Position numbers and translations under genes: made by a program. Below are positions 9,125 to 17,126 of a stretch of DNA of 64,000 bases, one piece after another. The DNA lies in contig NZ_CP049910.1 of the NCBI RefSeq assembly GCF_011305995.1, positions 5,156,001 through 5,220,000 on the forward strand, read 5' to 3'. This DNA is from Diaphorobacter sp. HDW4A. Lineage in GTDB: Bacteria; Pseudomonadota; Gammaproteobacteria; Burkholderiales; Burkholderiaceae_C. A model generated the notes under the pieces. The model was not told where the DNA came from. It did not search any database and saw nothing but the letters and a program-made list of their open reading frames with translations. Position 1 is the first letter of the stretch. Every line of letters starts with the position of its first letter.

Positions 9125-9319
9125 GATTGTTGTTCGCTCTACTACTACCAACATATATAAATAACACTATTAAAGAACAACGTCATCAATGCGGATGGGC
9201 TTAGAAAGGATCATGTTCTGAATTTCGTATTGCAGAATTACCAAAGGAATTTGCCTAAATAGCAGGCATACTTTCCGTAAATTGCATCTTTTTTCAGCAC
9301 AACGCCCCGTTTCACCTAC

Positions 9320-10066
9320 ATGACCACCACGCGTCCCGTCGCTCTCGTGACCGGTTCCACCAGCGGAATCGGATCGGCCATTGCCCGCCGACTTCTGCAG
9401 GAAGGCTTTTCCGTCGTTCTTCATTCACGCAACAGCGTCGAAACAGGAAACGCAATGGCCAAAGAAATGCCACACACCTGTTATCTACAGGCCGACCTGG
9501 CTATGGAAGAAGACCGCAAGCGGCTGATCCGCGAGACGCTGCTTGAATGCGGTCGCCTCGACGTACTTGTGAATAATGCGGGGATAAGTCAGGTCATTCC
9601 GCATGGTGACCTGCTCGCCGCCTCACCTGAGATCTGGCACGAGATGCACGAAGTCAACGTTGTCGCGCCGTTTCGGCTGATCGCCCATGCGCAAGACGCG
9701 CTTCGCGCATCCGCCGCGCTGCATGGAAAACCAGCCTGCGTGGTCAACGTGAGTTCGCACGCCGGCGTGCGCCCCAAGGGCGCGTCGATCCCCTATTCCG
9801 CCAGCAAGGCTGCCCTGAACCACATGACGCGCCTGCTCGCTCTCAACCTGGCCCCCGCCATCCGCGTCAACGCCGTCGCACCCGGGCTGGTGGATACCCC
9901 GCTCACCGAAACCTGGACCACCGCCCGCACCCTCTGGAGCGAAAAGTCCCCCATGCGCCGGGGTGCCACGCCGGAAGACATCGCCCAGGTCGTCGCGATG
10001 CTCGTGTCCTCGGATTACTTGACGGGCGAGGTCGTGCTGTCGGATGGGGGACTGAATCTGACCTGA
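9320..10066 (+). CDS. SDR-family NAD(P)-dependent oxidoreductase
   Basis: Classical short-chain dehydrogenase/reductase of 248 residues. The cofactor motif TGSTSGIG (11-18), NNAG (85-88), catalytic Ser near 145, and YSASK with Y159 and K163 are all in place. The C-terminal DYLTGEVVLSDGGLNL matches the usual SDR ending. Members oxidise or reduce alcohols, ketones or sugars; the substrate here is unknown. No clear ribosome site precedes the ATG. The gene stands alone between the DnaA-box region and an opposing secreted-protein gene. Confidence 0.85.
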   Translation: MTTTRPVALVTGSTSGIGSAIARRLLQEGFSVVLHSRNSVETGNAMAKEMPHTCYLQADLAMEEDRKRLIRETLLECGRLDVLVNNAGISQVIPHGDLLAASPEIWHEMHEVNVVAPFRLIAHAQDALRASAALHGKPACVVNVSSHAGVRPKGASIPYSASKAALNHMTRLLALNLAPAIRVNAVAPGLVDTPLTETWTTARTLWSEKSPMRRGATPEDIAQVVAMLVSSDYLTGEVVLSDGGLNLT

Positions 10067-10108
10067 TCGAAACGATCGATGCGAGCGGAAAAGAACAAGG
10101 GCTGCGAG

Positions 10109-10117
10109 TTATCCACA
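10109..10117 (+). other. perfect DnaA box after SDR gene
   Basis: Exact TTATCCACA in the short gap between the SDR gene and the convergent secreted-protein gene. Confidence 0.55.
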
Positions 10118-10156
10118 GGCAGCCCTATTTTCTCGATGTGTTTGCGAGGAACCTGG

Positions 10157-11872
10157 TCAATCTGCGGGGATGGCCAGACCCGGCAGATTCACTGCGCCGA
10201 GGCCCAGCCAGTTGCCATGCTGGTCACGTGTCCGGTACAACATGTCCGGGGCGTTGGGATTTGTTTTGCGCTGGAAAGGACTGATTGTCAGGCTTGCGCT
10301 TCCAAGCCAAGTTTGACTGATGTTGGGCGAAGGCAGCCAAGCGCAGCGCAACCCGTCAGGTTCGCTGGGTGCGGAAACATAGCATTTGACGGTACCGTCA
10401 TCGTTTGTCGCGAAGATATCCTCAAGACGTGTCAGGCGCTCCCATCGTTGTAGGTAGCCTCCGTCAATTTTCCATCGGATCAGGTACTCCCCCAACTTGT
10501 CGGTAAGCGGATTCGAAGAAGCTTCAAAGCGCAGACGATGCATGGGTTTGGCGCTTTCGGCTGGCAAGTGGATGTTGCCTGTTGCGAAGTCAGTGGAATC
10601 ACTGTCTTTCCGCGGCGAGAGCATGAGTTGAAGCGTTCCCGCATTCGCGGTTTCTGATCCAGATTGCGCAGGTCCACCAAAATGACGCCCCCCTTGGTAT
10701 CGGATCAAGGGCATGTCGGCAGTGGTCTCCGAGTAATCATTTTGGGGCGCTCGCAGGCGGCTTGCTCCCATGTGGAAAGTGGGCTCTCCGCTTTGCAGAT
10801 AGTCGGAGGTCTGGATGATGGCCACGTTTTCCTGAACGTCGAGAAACACGCCGCGTCCCGGTTGACCGTTGGTTTCATCATCAATGATCCATGCACCATT
10901 GCTTGGCAGCACCATGAGGGAATAGGTGAAGTTGCACATTTCGGGGATGCATATGCCTCCCGGAAATACGTTTGACGAGTAGGCCCATGTCGTGATGTTG
11001 TTCAGATAACTGCAGGGCTCAGAGGTACATGTATATCTTGTACTGCCTTCGTTGAATCCATTGAGCAGCCAACGCTCGCCGTGATTCGAAGTGGGGCGCA
11101 TGAAACCAACGACGTCCCGTCCCAGCGTGCGAAAACGCACGCGGTCGACAATCACGCCAGTTGTCGCTTCGTTCGTAGATGTCTGCGCAAGGCAATCCAC
11201 CACTTGGGTTTCTTCATCCAGTTGGCAAGCGAAAGTACGCGGCGGTGAATACAAATTCCGTTCATTCACACGCGATAGTTGCAGGGATAGGCTCCCATCG
11301 GCAAGGTTGGACAAACTGCTACGCCAGAAAATCTGTGCGCCGCTGCTGGTCCTTGATATCCAGCTCATGTCTCGGGTGCCTCCTGCCTTTATCTCCGGCG
11401 CAGCGGCAGGTTGGGTCCACCAGTAGGGAAGGGCCTCGGGGACCACAAAGCGCGCGATGGGTTGCTGGGATTCGCCAGGAAACTGAATTGTTCCGTTGAG
11501 CCCATCCGTGAACCGCACACTGACATTGCCTGGTGTGCCGTCTTCGGACGCAACCTGAGGCGGCCCGCCCAGATAGCGCCCTCCCTTGAATCGCAACAGC
11601 GGCACAGTCATCGATGCCGCTGCGTCGAGCTGGCCCACGGCGGTGTGGAAGGTGGCCGCGCCGCTTTTCTCGTAGTTGAACACCTGCAAAAACGCGGTGT
11701 TCCCTTGCACATCGAGCGAGAAACCACGCCCAGGCTGGCCGTTGTTTTCAGAGGGAATCATCCACAGGCCAGACTGCGGTGTGAACTCTCGCGCTGCCCA
11801 TGCCGGGGCCGTCAGCGCTCCGGCCAGCGCTGCGATGGCGACTAGGTTTCGGCGGATTGCTTGCATGCCCAT
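10157..11872 (-). CDS. unrecognised secreted protein with two related halves
   Basis: Predicted exported protein of 571 residues; the signal peptide ends near TAPAWAA (residue 27). It contains an internal duplication. Residues about 34-105 and 324-400 share the pattern xGxWxIxxExNGQPGRGxxLDVQxN, then SGxxTFH, then PLxRxxGGRxxGGPxQ. The first half also carries two cysteine pairs around 216-227 and 282-312. I recognise no named domain. The codons look less GC-rich than in neighbouring genes, which may indicate transfer. It reads opposite to the SDR gene and in the same direction as the IclR gene upstream, 77 bp away. Confidence 0.7.
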   Translation of the reverse strand: MGMQAIRRNLVAIAALAGALTAPAWAAREFTPQSGLWMIPSENNGQPGRGFSLDVQGNTAFLQVFNYEKSGAATFHTAVGQLDAAASMTVPLLRFKGGRYLGGPPQVASEDGTPGNVSVRFTDGLNGTIQFPGESQQPIARFVVPEALPYWWTQPAAAPEIKAGGTRDMSWISRTSSGAQIFWRSSLSNLADGSLSLQLSRVNERNLYSPPRTFACQLDEETQVVDCLAQTSTNEATTGVIVDRVRFRTLGRDVVGFMRPTSNHGERWLLNGFNEGSTRYTCTSEPCSYLNNITTWAYSSNVFPGGICIPEMCNFTYSLMVLPSNGAWIIDDETNGQPGRGVFLDVQENVAIIQTSDYLQSGEPTFHMGASRLRAPQNDYSETTADMPLIRYQGGRHFGGPAQSGSETANAGTLQLMLSPRKDSDSTDFATGNIHLPAESAKPMHRLRFEASSNPLTDKLGEYLIRWKIDGGYLQRWERLTRLEDIFATNDDGTVKCYVSAPSEPDGLRCAWLPSPNISQTWLGSASLTISPFQRKTNPNAPDMLYRTRDQHGNWLGLGAVNLPGLAIPAD

Positions 11873-11949
11873 TTGTCACACACTCCCTGAGCTGAATTTG
11901 AAGATCAATAGATTCTTTAGGGCGAGAGTGATGGGACGGGCGAAGGATG

Positions 11950-12759
11950 TCAATCTGGTTGTTCTCTATCCACAGGGTTTGAGATGGGCTGCACCTGTTC
12001 CATGAGCAGCTTCGCCATCTCCTTCTTTCGCTCGGGCGGCAATCGCGGCGAGATGGCGCCGAAGCTGATGGCTGCCTGTGTGCTGGCTGATGCGGTAAAG
12101 GTGCAGCCCACGCCAGAGACGCCGACGGTGAGGGTGTCGGTGATGTCCGCATAGCCGAGAGCGCGGGTGCGGCGCACGGCTTGCAGCAGGCATTCGCGGG
12201 TGAAGTGGGCGTGCAGGTATTCCTCGGCGTGGCGGTCGTAGATGCGTTCGATCTCGGCGTCGGACAGGCGCGACATCAGCGCGAGGCCGCCTGCGCCGAG
12301 GCCGAGCAGGCGGCGGCCGCCGATGTCGGTGGTGAACACCTTCACCGGGAAGTGGCCTTCCTCGCGGTCGAGACACAGGCAGTAGTCGCCCTGACGGATG
12401 ACCAGAAACACCGTGTCGCCCGACATGCGCGCGAGCTTCTGCAGCAGGGGTTTGCAGTTATCCACAAGCGGCACGCGGCGCATGGAGGCGAAGCCGAGCT
12501 GCATGGCGTCGATGCCGAGGCGGTAGGACTTGGAGGCGGCGTCGCGCTCGGCGAACTGTTCTTCGGCCAGGCACGACAGCAGGCGGTGCGCGGTCGAACG
12601 CTCAAGGCCCGAGGCGGCCATCACCTCGGTCAGCGTGATGCCGTCTTCCTGGTGCTCGGCTAGCAGGCGCAGCAGGCTCAACGCGCGGCGCAGGCTTTGC
12701 GCGCCCGCCGTGGCCGCGCTGGTGGCGTTGGTGGAAGGTGTGGAAACGGGTTTGTCCAT
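11950..12759 (-). CDS. IclR-family transcriptional regulator (module A)
   Basis: Cytoplasmic DNA-binding regulator of 269 residues. The N-terminal winged helix (about 20-85) has SLRRALSLLRLLAEHQ and SGLERSTAHRLLSCL as recognition helix. The C-terminal effector domain (about 95-260) carries GDTVFLVIRQGD and LGLGAGGLALMS. The ORF stays open far upstream, but the ATG at 12759 places the helix-turn-helix where IclR proteins have it and leaves a normal divergent promoter. It faces the crotonase gene across 87 bp containing the palindrome agtctagact, so it probably controls module A and itself. The effector is unknown. A perfect DnaA box lies at 12458-12466. Confidence 0.87.
   Translation of the reverse strand: MDKPVSTPSTNATSAATAGAQSLRRALSLLRLLAEHQEDGITLTEVMAASGLERSTAHRLLSCLAEEQFAERDAASKSYRLGIDAMQLGFASMRRVPLVDNCKPLLQKLARMSGDTVFLVIRQGDYCLCLDREEGHFPVKVFTTDIGGRRLLGLGAGGLALMSRLSDAEIERIYDRHAEEYLHAHFTRECLLQAVRRTRALGYADITDTLTVGVSGVGCTFTASASTQAAISFGAISPRLPPERKKEMAKLLMEQVQPISNPVDREQPD
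12458..12466 (+). other. perfect DnaA box inside IclR gene
   Basis: Exact TTATCCACA within coding sequence, part of the 6-13 kb group. Confidence 0.5.
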
Positions 12760-12805
12760 ATTATGGGAAAAAGTCTCGATTGTGTTTGTAATGCAGGAAT
12801 TTACG

Positions 12806-12815
12806 AGTCTAGACT
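12806..12815. promoter_or_regulatory. candidate IclR operator of module A
   Basis: The perfect 10-bp palindrome agtctagact lies in the divergent gap, 31 bp upstream of the crotonase ATG. IclR proteins bind short palindromes in such gaps; assignment is by position only. Confidence 0.35.
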
Positions 12816-12846
12816 GAATGCCATTGCAAAGACAAGGAGACGACCC

Positions 12847-13647
12847 ATGGCATACGAGACGATCGAAGTCGAAAACCACGGCGCGGTGCGCCGCATCCTG
12901 CTGGCGCGCGAGGCGCAGCGCAACGCGCAAAGCCAGCAGATGCTCGACGAGCTGATGGCTGCGTTCGATGAGGCGCGTGTGGATAACTCGGTGAATGTGG
13001 TGATCGTCGGCGGCAAGGGCGCGCATTTCTCGGCCGGTCACGACCTGAAGCAGGCGCAGGCCGAGCGCGCGAACTTCACGGTGGAGGAGCGCTGGGCCTA
13101 CGAAGAGCTGCGCTACTTCGACTATTCGCTGAAGATCTGGGACTTCCCCAAGCCCACCATCGCGCAAGTGCAGGGCGCGTGCGTGGCCGGTGGTTTCATG
13201 ATCGCCAACATGTGCGATCTGGTGATTGCGAGCGACTCGGCGTATTTCTCCGATCCGGTCGGCCATACGCTGGGCGCGGCGGCGACCGAGGTGCTGATTC
13301 ATCCTTGGGTGATGGGCGCGCGCAAGGCCAAGGAGATGCTGTTCACCGGCAGCAAGATCACGGCTCAGGAAGCCAAAGAGATCGGCATGGTCAACCGCGT
13401 GGTGTCTGATGCGGAACTGGCCGACGCCGCACTCGCGATGGCGCAGCAGATCGCCAAGGCACCGCCCTTCGGGCTCAAGCTCATCAAGCGCTCGATCAAC
13501 CGCTCGCTCGACGCGCAGGGCCTGCGCACCGCGCTCGAGGCGCATTTCGACACGCACCAGCTCTCGCACCTGAGCGAGGGTTTTCTCAACGCGCGTAATC
13601 GCGGCCTCGCCAACGCCATCCAGAAGAACCCAGAGAAGGCGGCCTGA
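12847..13647 (+). CDS. enoyl-CoA hydratase/isomerase (crotonase) family protein, module A
   Basis: Crotonase-fold CoA-ester enzyme of 266 residues. The first oxyanion-hole segment FSAGHDL (about residues 58-64) and the second, GACVAGGFMIA, are clear. The second active-site glutamate of true hydratases is kept (KAKEMLFTG), but the first is missing: the region reads FSDPVGHTLG. The reaction may therefore be something other than simple hydration. ATG 12847 has AAGGAG seven bases upstream. Only four bases separate its stop from the next gene, so they are co-transcribed. Confidence 0.87.
   Translation: MAYETIEVENHGAVRRILLAREAQRNAQSQQMLDELMAAFDEARVDNSVNVVIVGGKGAHFSAGHDLKQAQAERANFTVEERWAYEELRYFDYSLKIWDFPKPTIAQVQGACVAGGFMIANMCDLVIASDSAYFSDPVGHTLGAAATEVLIHPWVMGARKAKEMLFTGSKITAQEAKEIGMVNRVVSDAELADAALAMAQQIAKAPPFGLKLIKRSINRSLDAQGLRTALEAHFDTHQLSHLSEGFLNARNRGLANAIQKNPEKAA
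12978..12986 (-). other. perfect DnaA box inside crotonase gene
   Basis: Exact TGTGGATAA on the + strand (TTATCCACA on the - strand). It is the last of the nine boxes. Confidence 0.5.
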
Positions 13648-13651
13648 AGAC

Positions 13652-15778
13652 ATGCTCTCCCCCGTGAAAAAAACGACCCATCGCCTTGAGCCGCTGCTCA
13701 ACCCCGCGTCGATCGCCATCGTCGGCGCGAGCAACAACGCCGCGCGCATTGGCGGCATGCCCATCGCGCATCTGACCAAGTTCGGCTACCAGGGCGTGAT
13801 CTATCCGATCAATCCCAAGTACGAGGAAGTGTTTGGAAAGCGTTGCTACGCCGACATCGAATCGCTGCCCGAAGCGCCCGATCTCGTGGTGCTCGCGATC
13901 GGCGCCGCCGACGTGACCGCGATGCTCAAGCGCTGCCATGCCAAGGGAGCGCGCGCCGTGCTGGTCTATGCGGCGGGCTTCGCCGAAGAAGGTGCCAAGG
14001 GCAAGCTGCTGCAGGACGAGATGGAGGCCTTCGTCGCGACCACCGACATGGTCGTAGCAGGCCCCAATCTCATGGGCTTTGCCAACCTGAACAGCCAGGT
14101 GCACACCAACTTCGCGTCGGTGTTCAACACCTCGCCGATGCAGCCGGGCAGCGGCACGGTCAGCCTGCTCACCCAGAGCGGCAATGTATGCGCGGCGGTC
14201 TACGCGATCGCGCGCCGGCTGGGCGTGGAGTTCAGCCACTTCATCAACACCGGCAACGAGGCCTGCGTGGATCTCGCGCAGTACCTTGAATACCTCGCGC
14301 AGGACGACGGCACCGAGGTCTGCATGGGCTATATCGAGGAGCTGCGCGACGGCAAGCGCTTCATCGCGGCGGCCGAGGAATTCGCGCGCCGCGACAAGCT
14401 GCTGATTCTCTACAAGGCCGGCGAGACCGACAAGGGCTCCGAGGCGGTGCGCTCGCACACCTCTGCACTCGCGGGTGACCAGCAGATCTACAGCGCCGCG
14501 TTCAAGCAGCTCAACATCATCCAGAGCAATGACTTCGTGCAGATGGCGCAGCTCGCCAACCTCGCGAAATACCGCAAGCGCAGTGCTGGCAAGCGCGTGG
14601 CGATCATCACCATCTCGGGCGCGCTCGGCGCGATCCTCGCCGACAAGTTCATCCTGCAGGGGCTGGAGGTGCCAACGCTGCCGCAGGCGCTGCAGGACAC
14701 GCTGCGCGCGGGCATTCCCGACTACGGCATGGTCAGCAATCCGGTCGACGTGACCGGCAACGTGGTCAACGATCCTGGCTTTGTGCGCACTGCCATGGAA
14801 GCGCTCGCGCAAAGCGACGCCATCGACGCAGTGGTGGTCTACGCGCCCGGCTACATGCTCGACCGCATGGCCGACGATCTGTGCGCCGTGGCCGAAAAAT
14901 TCCCGCGCCTCTTCGTCGCCATCGACACCGGCGCGGCGCAGCAGCGCGAGCAGATGCGCAATGGCGGCGTGCCGGTGTTTGAAGACATCGGCGTGGCGGT
15001 CTCGGCGCTTTCGCCTTTCCTGCTGTGGCAGGAGCGACGCAAGCACAACCGCTGGCTCGACGTGCGCCAGCAGCCCGCGCCCGCGCGCACCGCCCTGCCC
15101 GCGCGCCTTGATGAATACAGCACCAAGCAGCTGCTGGTGCAGCACGGTATGCCCGCAGGCGCAGAACGCGTCGCGACCACGACCGACGAGGCTGCGCAGG
15201 CTGCGGACGCCATCGGCTATCCGGTGGTGCTCAAGGTGCTGTCGGCCGACATCGCGCACAAGACCGAGGCCGGTGGCGTGCGCCTGCGATTGCAGAACGC
15301 CGATGACGTGCGCAAGGCTTTCGATGAAGTGCTGACGAGCGCCCGGACATACGACCCTAAAGCCCGCATCGACGGCGCGCTGATCTGCAGGATGGAATCG
15401 GGCGTGGCCGAGCTCATCGTCGGCGCGACGCGCGACCCGGTGTTCGGCATGACGCTCACCGTCGGCCTCGGCGGCGTGCTCACCGAGCTCTACAAGGACG
15501 TGAGCCACCGCGTGCTGCCGGTCGACGAGGCCATGGCGCGCGAGATGCTGGGCGAGCTCAAGGCCTTCCCGCTGCTCACCGGCTACCGTGGCCGCGCGCT
15601 GGGCGATGTGGATGCCACCTGCGTCGCCATCGCCGGTTTCTCGCGCGCCGTTCTGGCCTTGCAGGATCAGGCCGATGAGGTCGAGGTGAACCCCCTGCTC
15701 GTCAAGGAGCAAGGCCAGGGCGTCTGCATGCTCGACGCGCTGGTGCTGCCTGCTGAACAACCAATTTCAATCTACTGA
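13652..15778 (+). CDS. acetate-CoA ligase family protein (NDP-forming acyl-CoA synthetase), module A
   Basis: Fused-subunit acyl-CoA synthetase of 708 residues that makes an acyl-CoA from acid, CoA and a nucleoside triphosphate through a phospho-histidine. The CoA-binding Rossmann domain is at about 10-135 (IAIVGASNN, VLVYAAGFAEEG). The succinyl-CoA-synthetase-like domains are at about 140-300, with TQSGN and SHTSALAG; H269 is the probable phosphorylated residue. The C-terminal ATP-grasp domain is at about 480-700 (YPVVLKVLSADIAHKTEAGGV). It sits directly behind the crotonase gene and before a Bug receptor, and is the likely activating step for the acid imported by module A. The acid is unknown. 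Confidence 0.88.
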   Translation: MLSPVKKTTHRLEPLLNPASIAIVGASNNAARIGGMPIAHLTKFGYQGVIYPINPKYEEVFGKRCYADIESLPEAPDLVVLAIGAADVTAMLKRCHAKGARAVLVYAAGFAEEGAKGKLLQDEMEAFVATTDMVVAGPNLMGFANLNSQVHTNFASVFNTSPMQPGSGTVSLLTQSGNVCAAVYAIARRLGVEFSHFINTGNEACVDLAQYLEYLAQDDGTEVCMGYIEELRDGKRFIAAAEEFARRDKLLILYKAGETDKGSEAVRSHTSALAGDQQIYSAAFKQLNIIQSNDFVQMAQLANLAKYRKRSAGKRVAIITISGALGAILADKFILQGLEVPTLPQALQDTLRAGIPDYGMVSNPVDVTGNVVNDPGFVRTAMEALAQSDAIDAVVVYAPGYMLDRMADDLCAVAEKFPRLFVAIDTGAAQQREQMRNGGVPVFEDIGVAVSALSPFLLWQERRKHNRWLDVRQQPAPARTALPARLDEYSTKQLLVQHGMPAGAERVATTTDEAAQAADAIGYPVVLKVLSADIAHKTEAGGVRLRLQNADDVRKAFDEVLTSARTYDPKARIDGALICRMESGVAELIVGATRDPVFGMTLTVGLGGVLTELYKDVSHRVLPVDEAMAREMLGELKAFPLLTGYRGRALGDVDATCVAIAGFSRAVLALQDQADEVEVNPLLVKEQGQGVCMLDALVLPAEQPISIY

Positions 15779-15802
15779 AAAACCAAGAGGAGACAACTCA
15801 AC

Positions 15803-16771
15803 ATGCTCAAGAAAATCTGCACCACCATTGCCATTGCCGCATCGGTTCTCTGCGGCGCAGCGCACGCACAAGGCGGATATCCAAGCAAGCCGATCACCAT
15901 CGTTGTGCCCTTCTCGCCGGGCGGCGCGACCGACATCATGTCGCGCACGCTCGCCGAGCGCCTGAAGAACCGTCTCGGTCAGCCCGTGATTGTGGAAAAC
16001 AAGCCTGGCGCGGGCACCATGATCGCTTCCGAATACGTGGCCCGGGCGGCACCCGATGGACACACCGTGCTGCTGGCCGCATCCTCGCTTGGCATCGCAC
16101 CGGCTCTCTACAGCAAGGTGAATTACGACCCGGTCAAGGACTTCACTCCGATCTCGTTGGTCGCCTCCGTCGTGCACGTGCTGAGCGTGCATCCAAGCGT
16201 ACCCGCCAAGAACGTGGCCGAGATGGTGAACTGGGTGAAGGCCAATCCGACCAAGGCCAACTACGGCTCGGTCGGCGCAGGCACCTCGACGCATCTCGAA
16301 TCCGAACTCTTCAACACCATGGCTGGCGTGAAGATGGAGCACGTGCCCTACAAGGGCAGCGCCCCTGCTCTGCTCGATCTGGTGAGCGGCAACATCAACG
16401 TGATGTTTGACGCGTATGCATCGTCCAAGCCCTTCATCAACGACAACAAGATCCGCCTGCTCGCGGTGACCACCGCCAAGCGTTCCAAGCTGCTGCCCAA
16501 TGTGCCCACGGTCGCCGAGTCCGGCCTGCCCGGTTATGAAGCCATGCCCTGGCTCGGCTTCGTCGCACCTGCGGGCACGCCAGCGCCGGTCGTGAACAAG
16601 TTCCAAACCGAATTGATGGAAGTGCTCAAGGAGCCCGCAGTGCAGGAGAAATTCCAGTCCCTGGGCCTCGAAATCATCGGCAACACCCCGGCCGAGTTTT
16701 CCGAGTTCATCAAGAAGGACATCGTGAAGTGGGCCAAGGTGGTCAAGGACTCCGGCGCAAAAGCGGACTGA
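15803..16771 (+). CDS. Bug-family periplasmic substrate-binding protein, module A
   Basis: Tripartite tricarboxylate transporter receptor (Bug) of 322 residues. The signal peptide ends GAAHAQ. Family segments follow: YPSKPITIVVPFSPGGATD, VIVENKPGAG, APDGHTVL and MEHVPYKGSAPALLDLVSG. These periplasmic proteins bind carboxylates and deliver them to TctAB permeases or act as sensors. No TctA/TctB gene is nearby, so the membrane partner must be elsewhere. An AGGAG ribosome site precedes the ATG. It lies 24 bp after the synthetase gene and belongs to the same operon. A hairpin at 16844 follows. Confidence 0.92.
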   Translation: MLKKICTTIAIAASVLCGAAHAQGGYPSKPITIVVPFSPGGATDIMSRTLAERLKNRLGQPVIVENKPGAGTMIASEYVARAAPDGHTVLLAASSLGIAPALYSKVNYDPVKDFTPISLVASVVHVLSVHPSVPAKNVAEMVNWVKANPTKANYGSVGAGTSTHLESELFNTMAGVKMEHVPYKGSAPALLDLVSGNINVMFDAYASSKPFINDNKIRLLAVTTAKRSKLLPNVPTVAESGLPGYEAMPWLGFVAPAGTPAPVVNKFQTELMEVLKEPAVQEKFQSLGLEIIGNTPAEFSEFIKKDIVKWAKVVKDSGAKAD

Positions 16772-16843
16772 TCCGCTCCAGCGGAAGATGTCGTAAAGCA
16801 GGCAATAAAACCAACCCGCTCAGAGCATCAACGCGCCCACCCC

Positions 16844-16865
16844 TGTTGCGCCCGAAGGCGCAACA
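16844..16865. terminator. possible terminator hairpin after Bug gene of module A
   Basis: A perfect 9-bp stem tgttgcgcc/ggcgcaaca closes on a 4-base loop. No strong T tract follows, so termination may be weak or rho-dependent. Confidence 0.4.
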
Positions 16866-16878
16866 GCCCTCTTCCAAA

Positions 16879-17014
16879 ACTGACTCACCGCGGTTGTCCG
16901 AACGGCGCGATCGAAGATCGCAAAGTGAGTTCTGCGGTGGGACCTCAAAGCGCGTTTTTGATTACTTTTTGCGCGCAAGCAAAAAGTGATTGCCCCGCCG
17001 GGGGCAGTCCCGGC
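16879..17014. repeat. intergenic repeat family 1, copy A
   Basis: This structured element recurs at 54837-54977. The last 68 bp (16947-17014) are identical to 54910-54977. The first half is related but diverged (actgactc, cggttgtccgaacg, gtgagttctg). It folds into hairpins: attactttttgc against gcaaaaagtgat, and gccccgccgggggc. It lies between the Bug and dehydrogenase genes of module A. Confidence 0.85.
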
Positions 17015-17069
17015 TCCGGGAAGCAAACGCCGAGCAAAAACAAAAACAGAAGACACACCCTCACCCCAA

Positions 17070-17093
17070 CCCTCTCCCGCAAGCGGGAGAGGG
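17070..17093. repeat. hairpin element ahead of acyl-CoA dehydrogenase gene
   Basis: A perfect 11-bp stem ccctctcccgc/gcgggagaggg with a 2-base loop sits within a ccctcaccccaa context. This looks like the short palindromic intergenic elements common in high-GC proteobacteria. It could attenuate or stabilise the transcript into the next gene. Confidence 0.5.
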
Positions 17094-17126
17094 AGCGAAC
17101 ACCGAGACAGAGAAAGAAAAAGCACC

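Noticed and set aside
8908..9319. Calling the DnaA-box cluster the chromosome origin outright.
   Set aside because: No dnaA, dnaN, gyrB, rpmH or partition genes are nearby and skew cannot be computed here. It is kept as a finding, not an origin call.
11963..11975. Further DnaA boxes at about 11966 and 18925 (CTATCCACA), and TTGTCCACA/TGTGGACAA forms elsewhere.
   Set aside because: One mismatch each; such 9-mers are too common to support a site.
11950..13779. A 609-codon open frame on the - strand covering the IclR gene and running on across the crotonase gene.
   Set aside because: Only the last 269 codons resemble a protein family. The upstream part is the antisense of the crotonase gene, kept open by GC-rich codon bias.
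13586..15760. A 724-codon open frame antisense to the acyl-CoA synthetase gene.
   Set aside because: No recognisable domain; the composition (His, Arg, Gly, Asp runs) is typical of a shadow of a high-GC gene.
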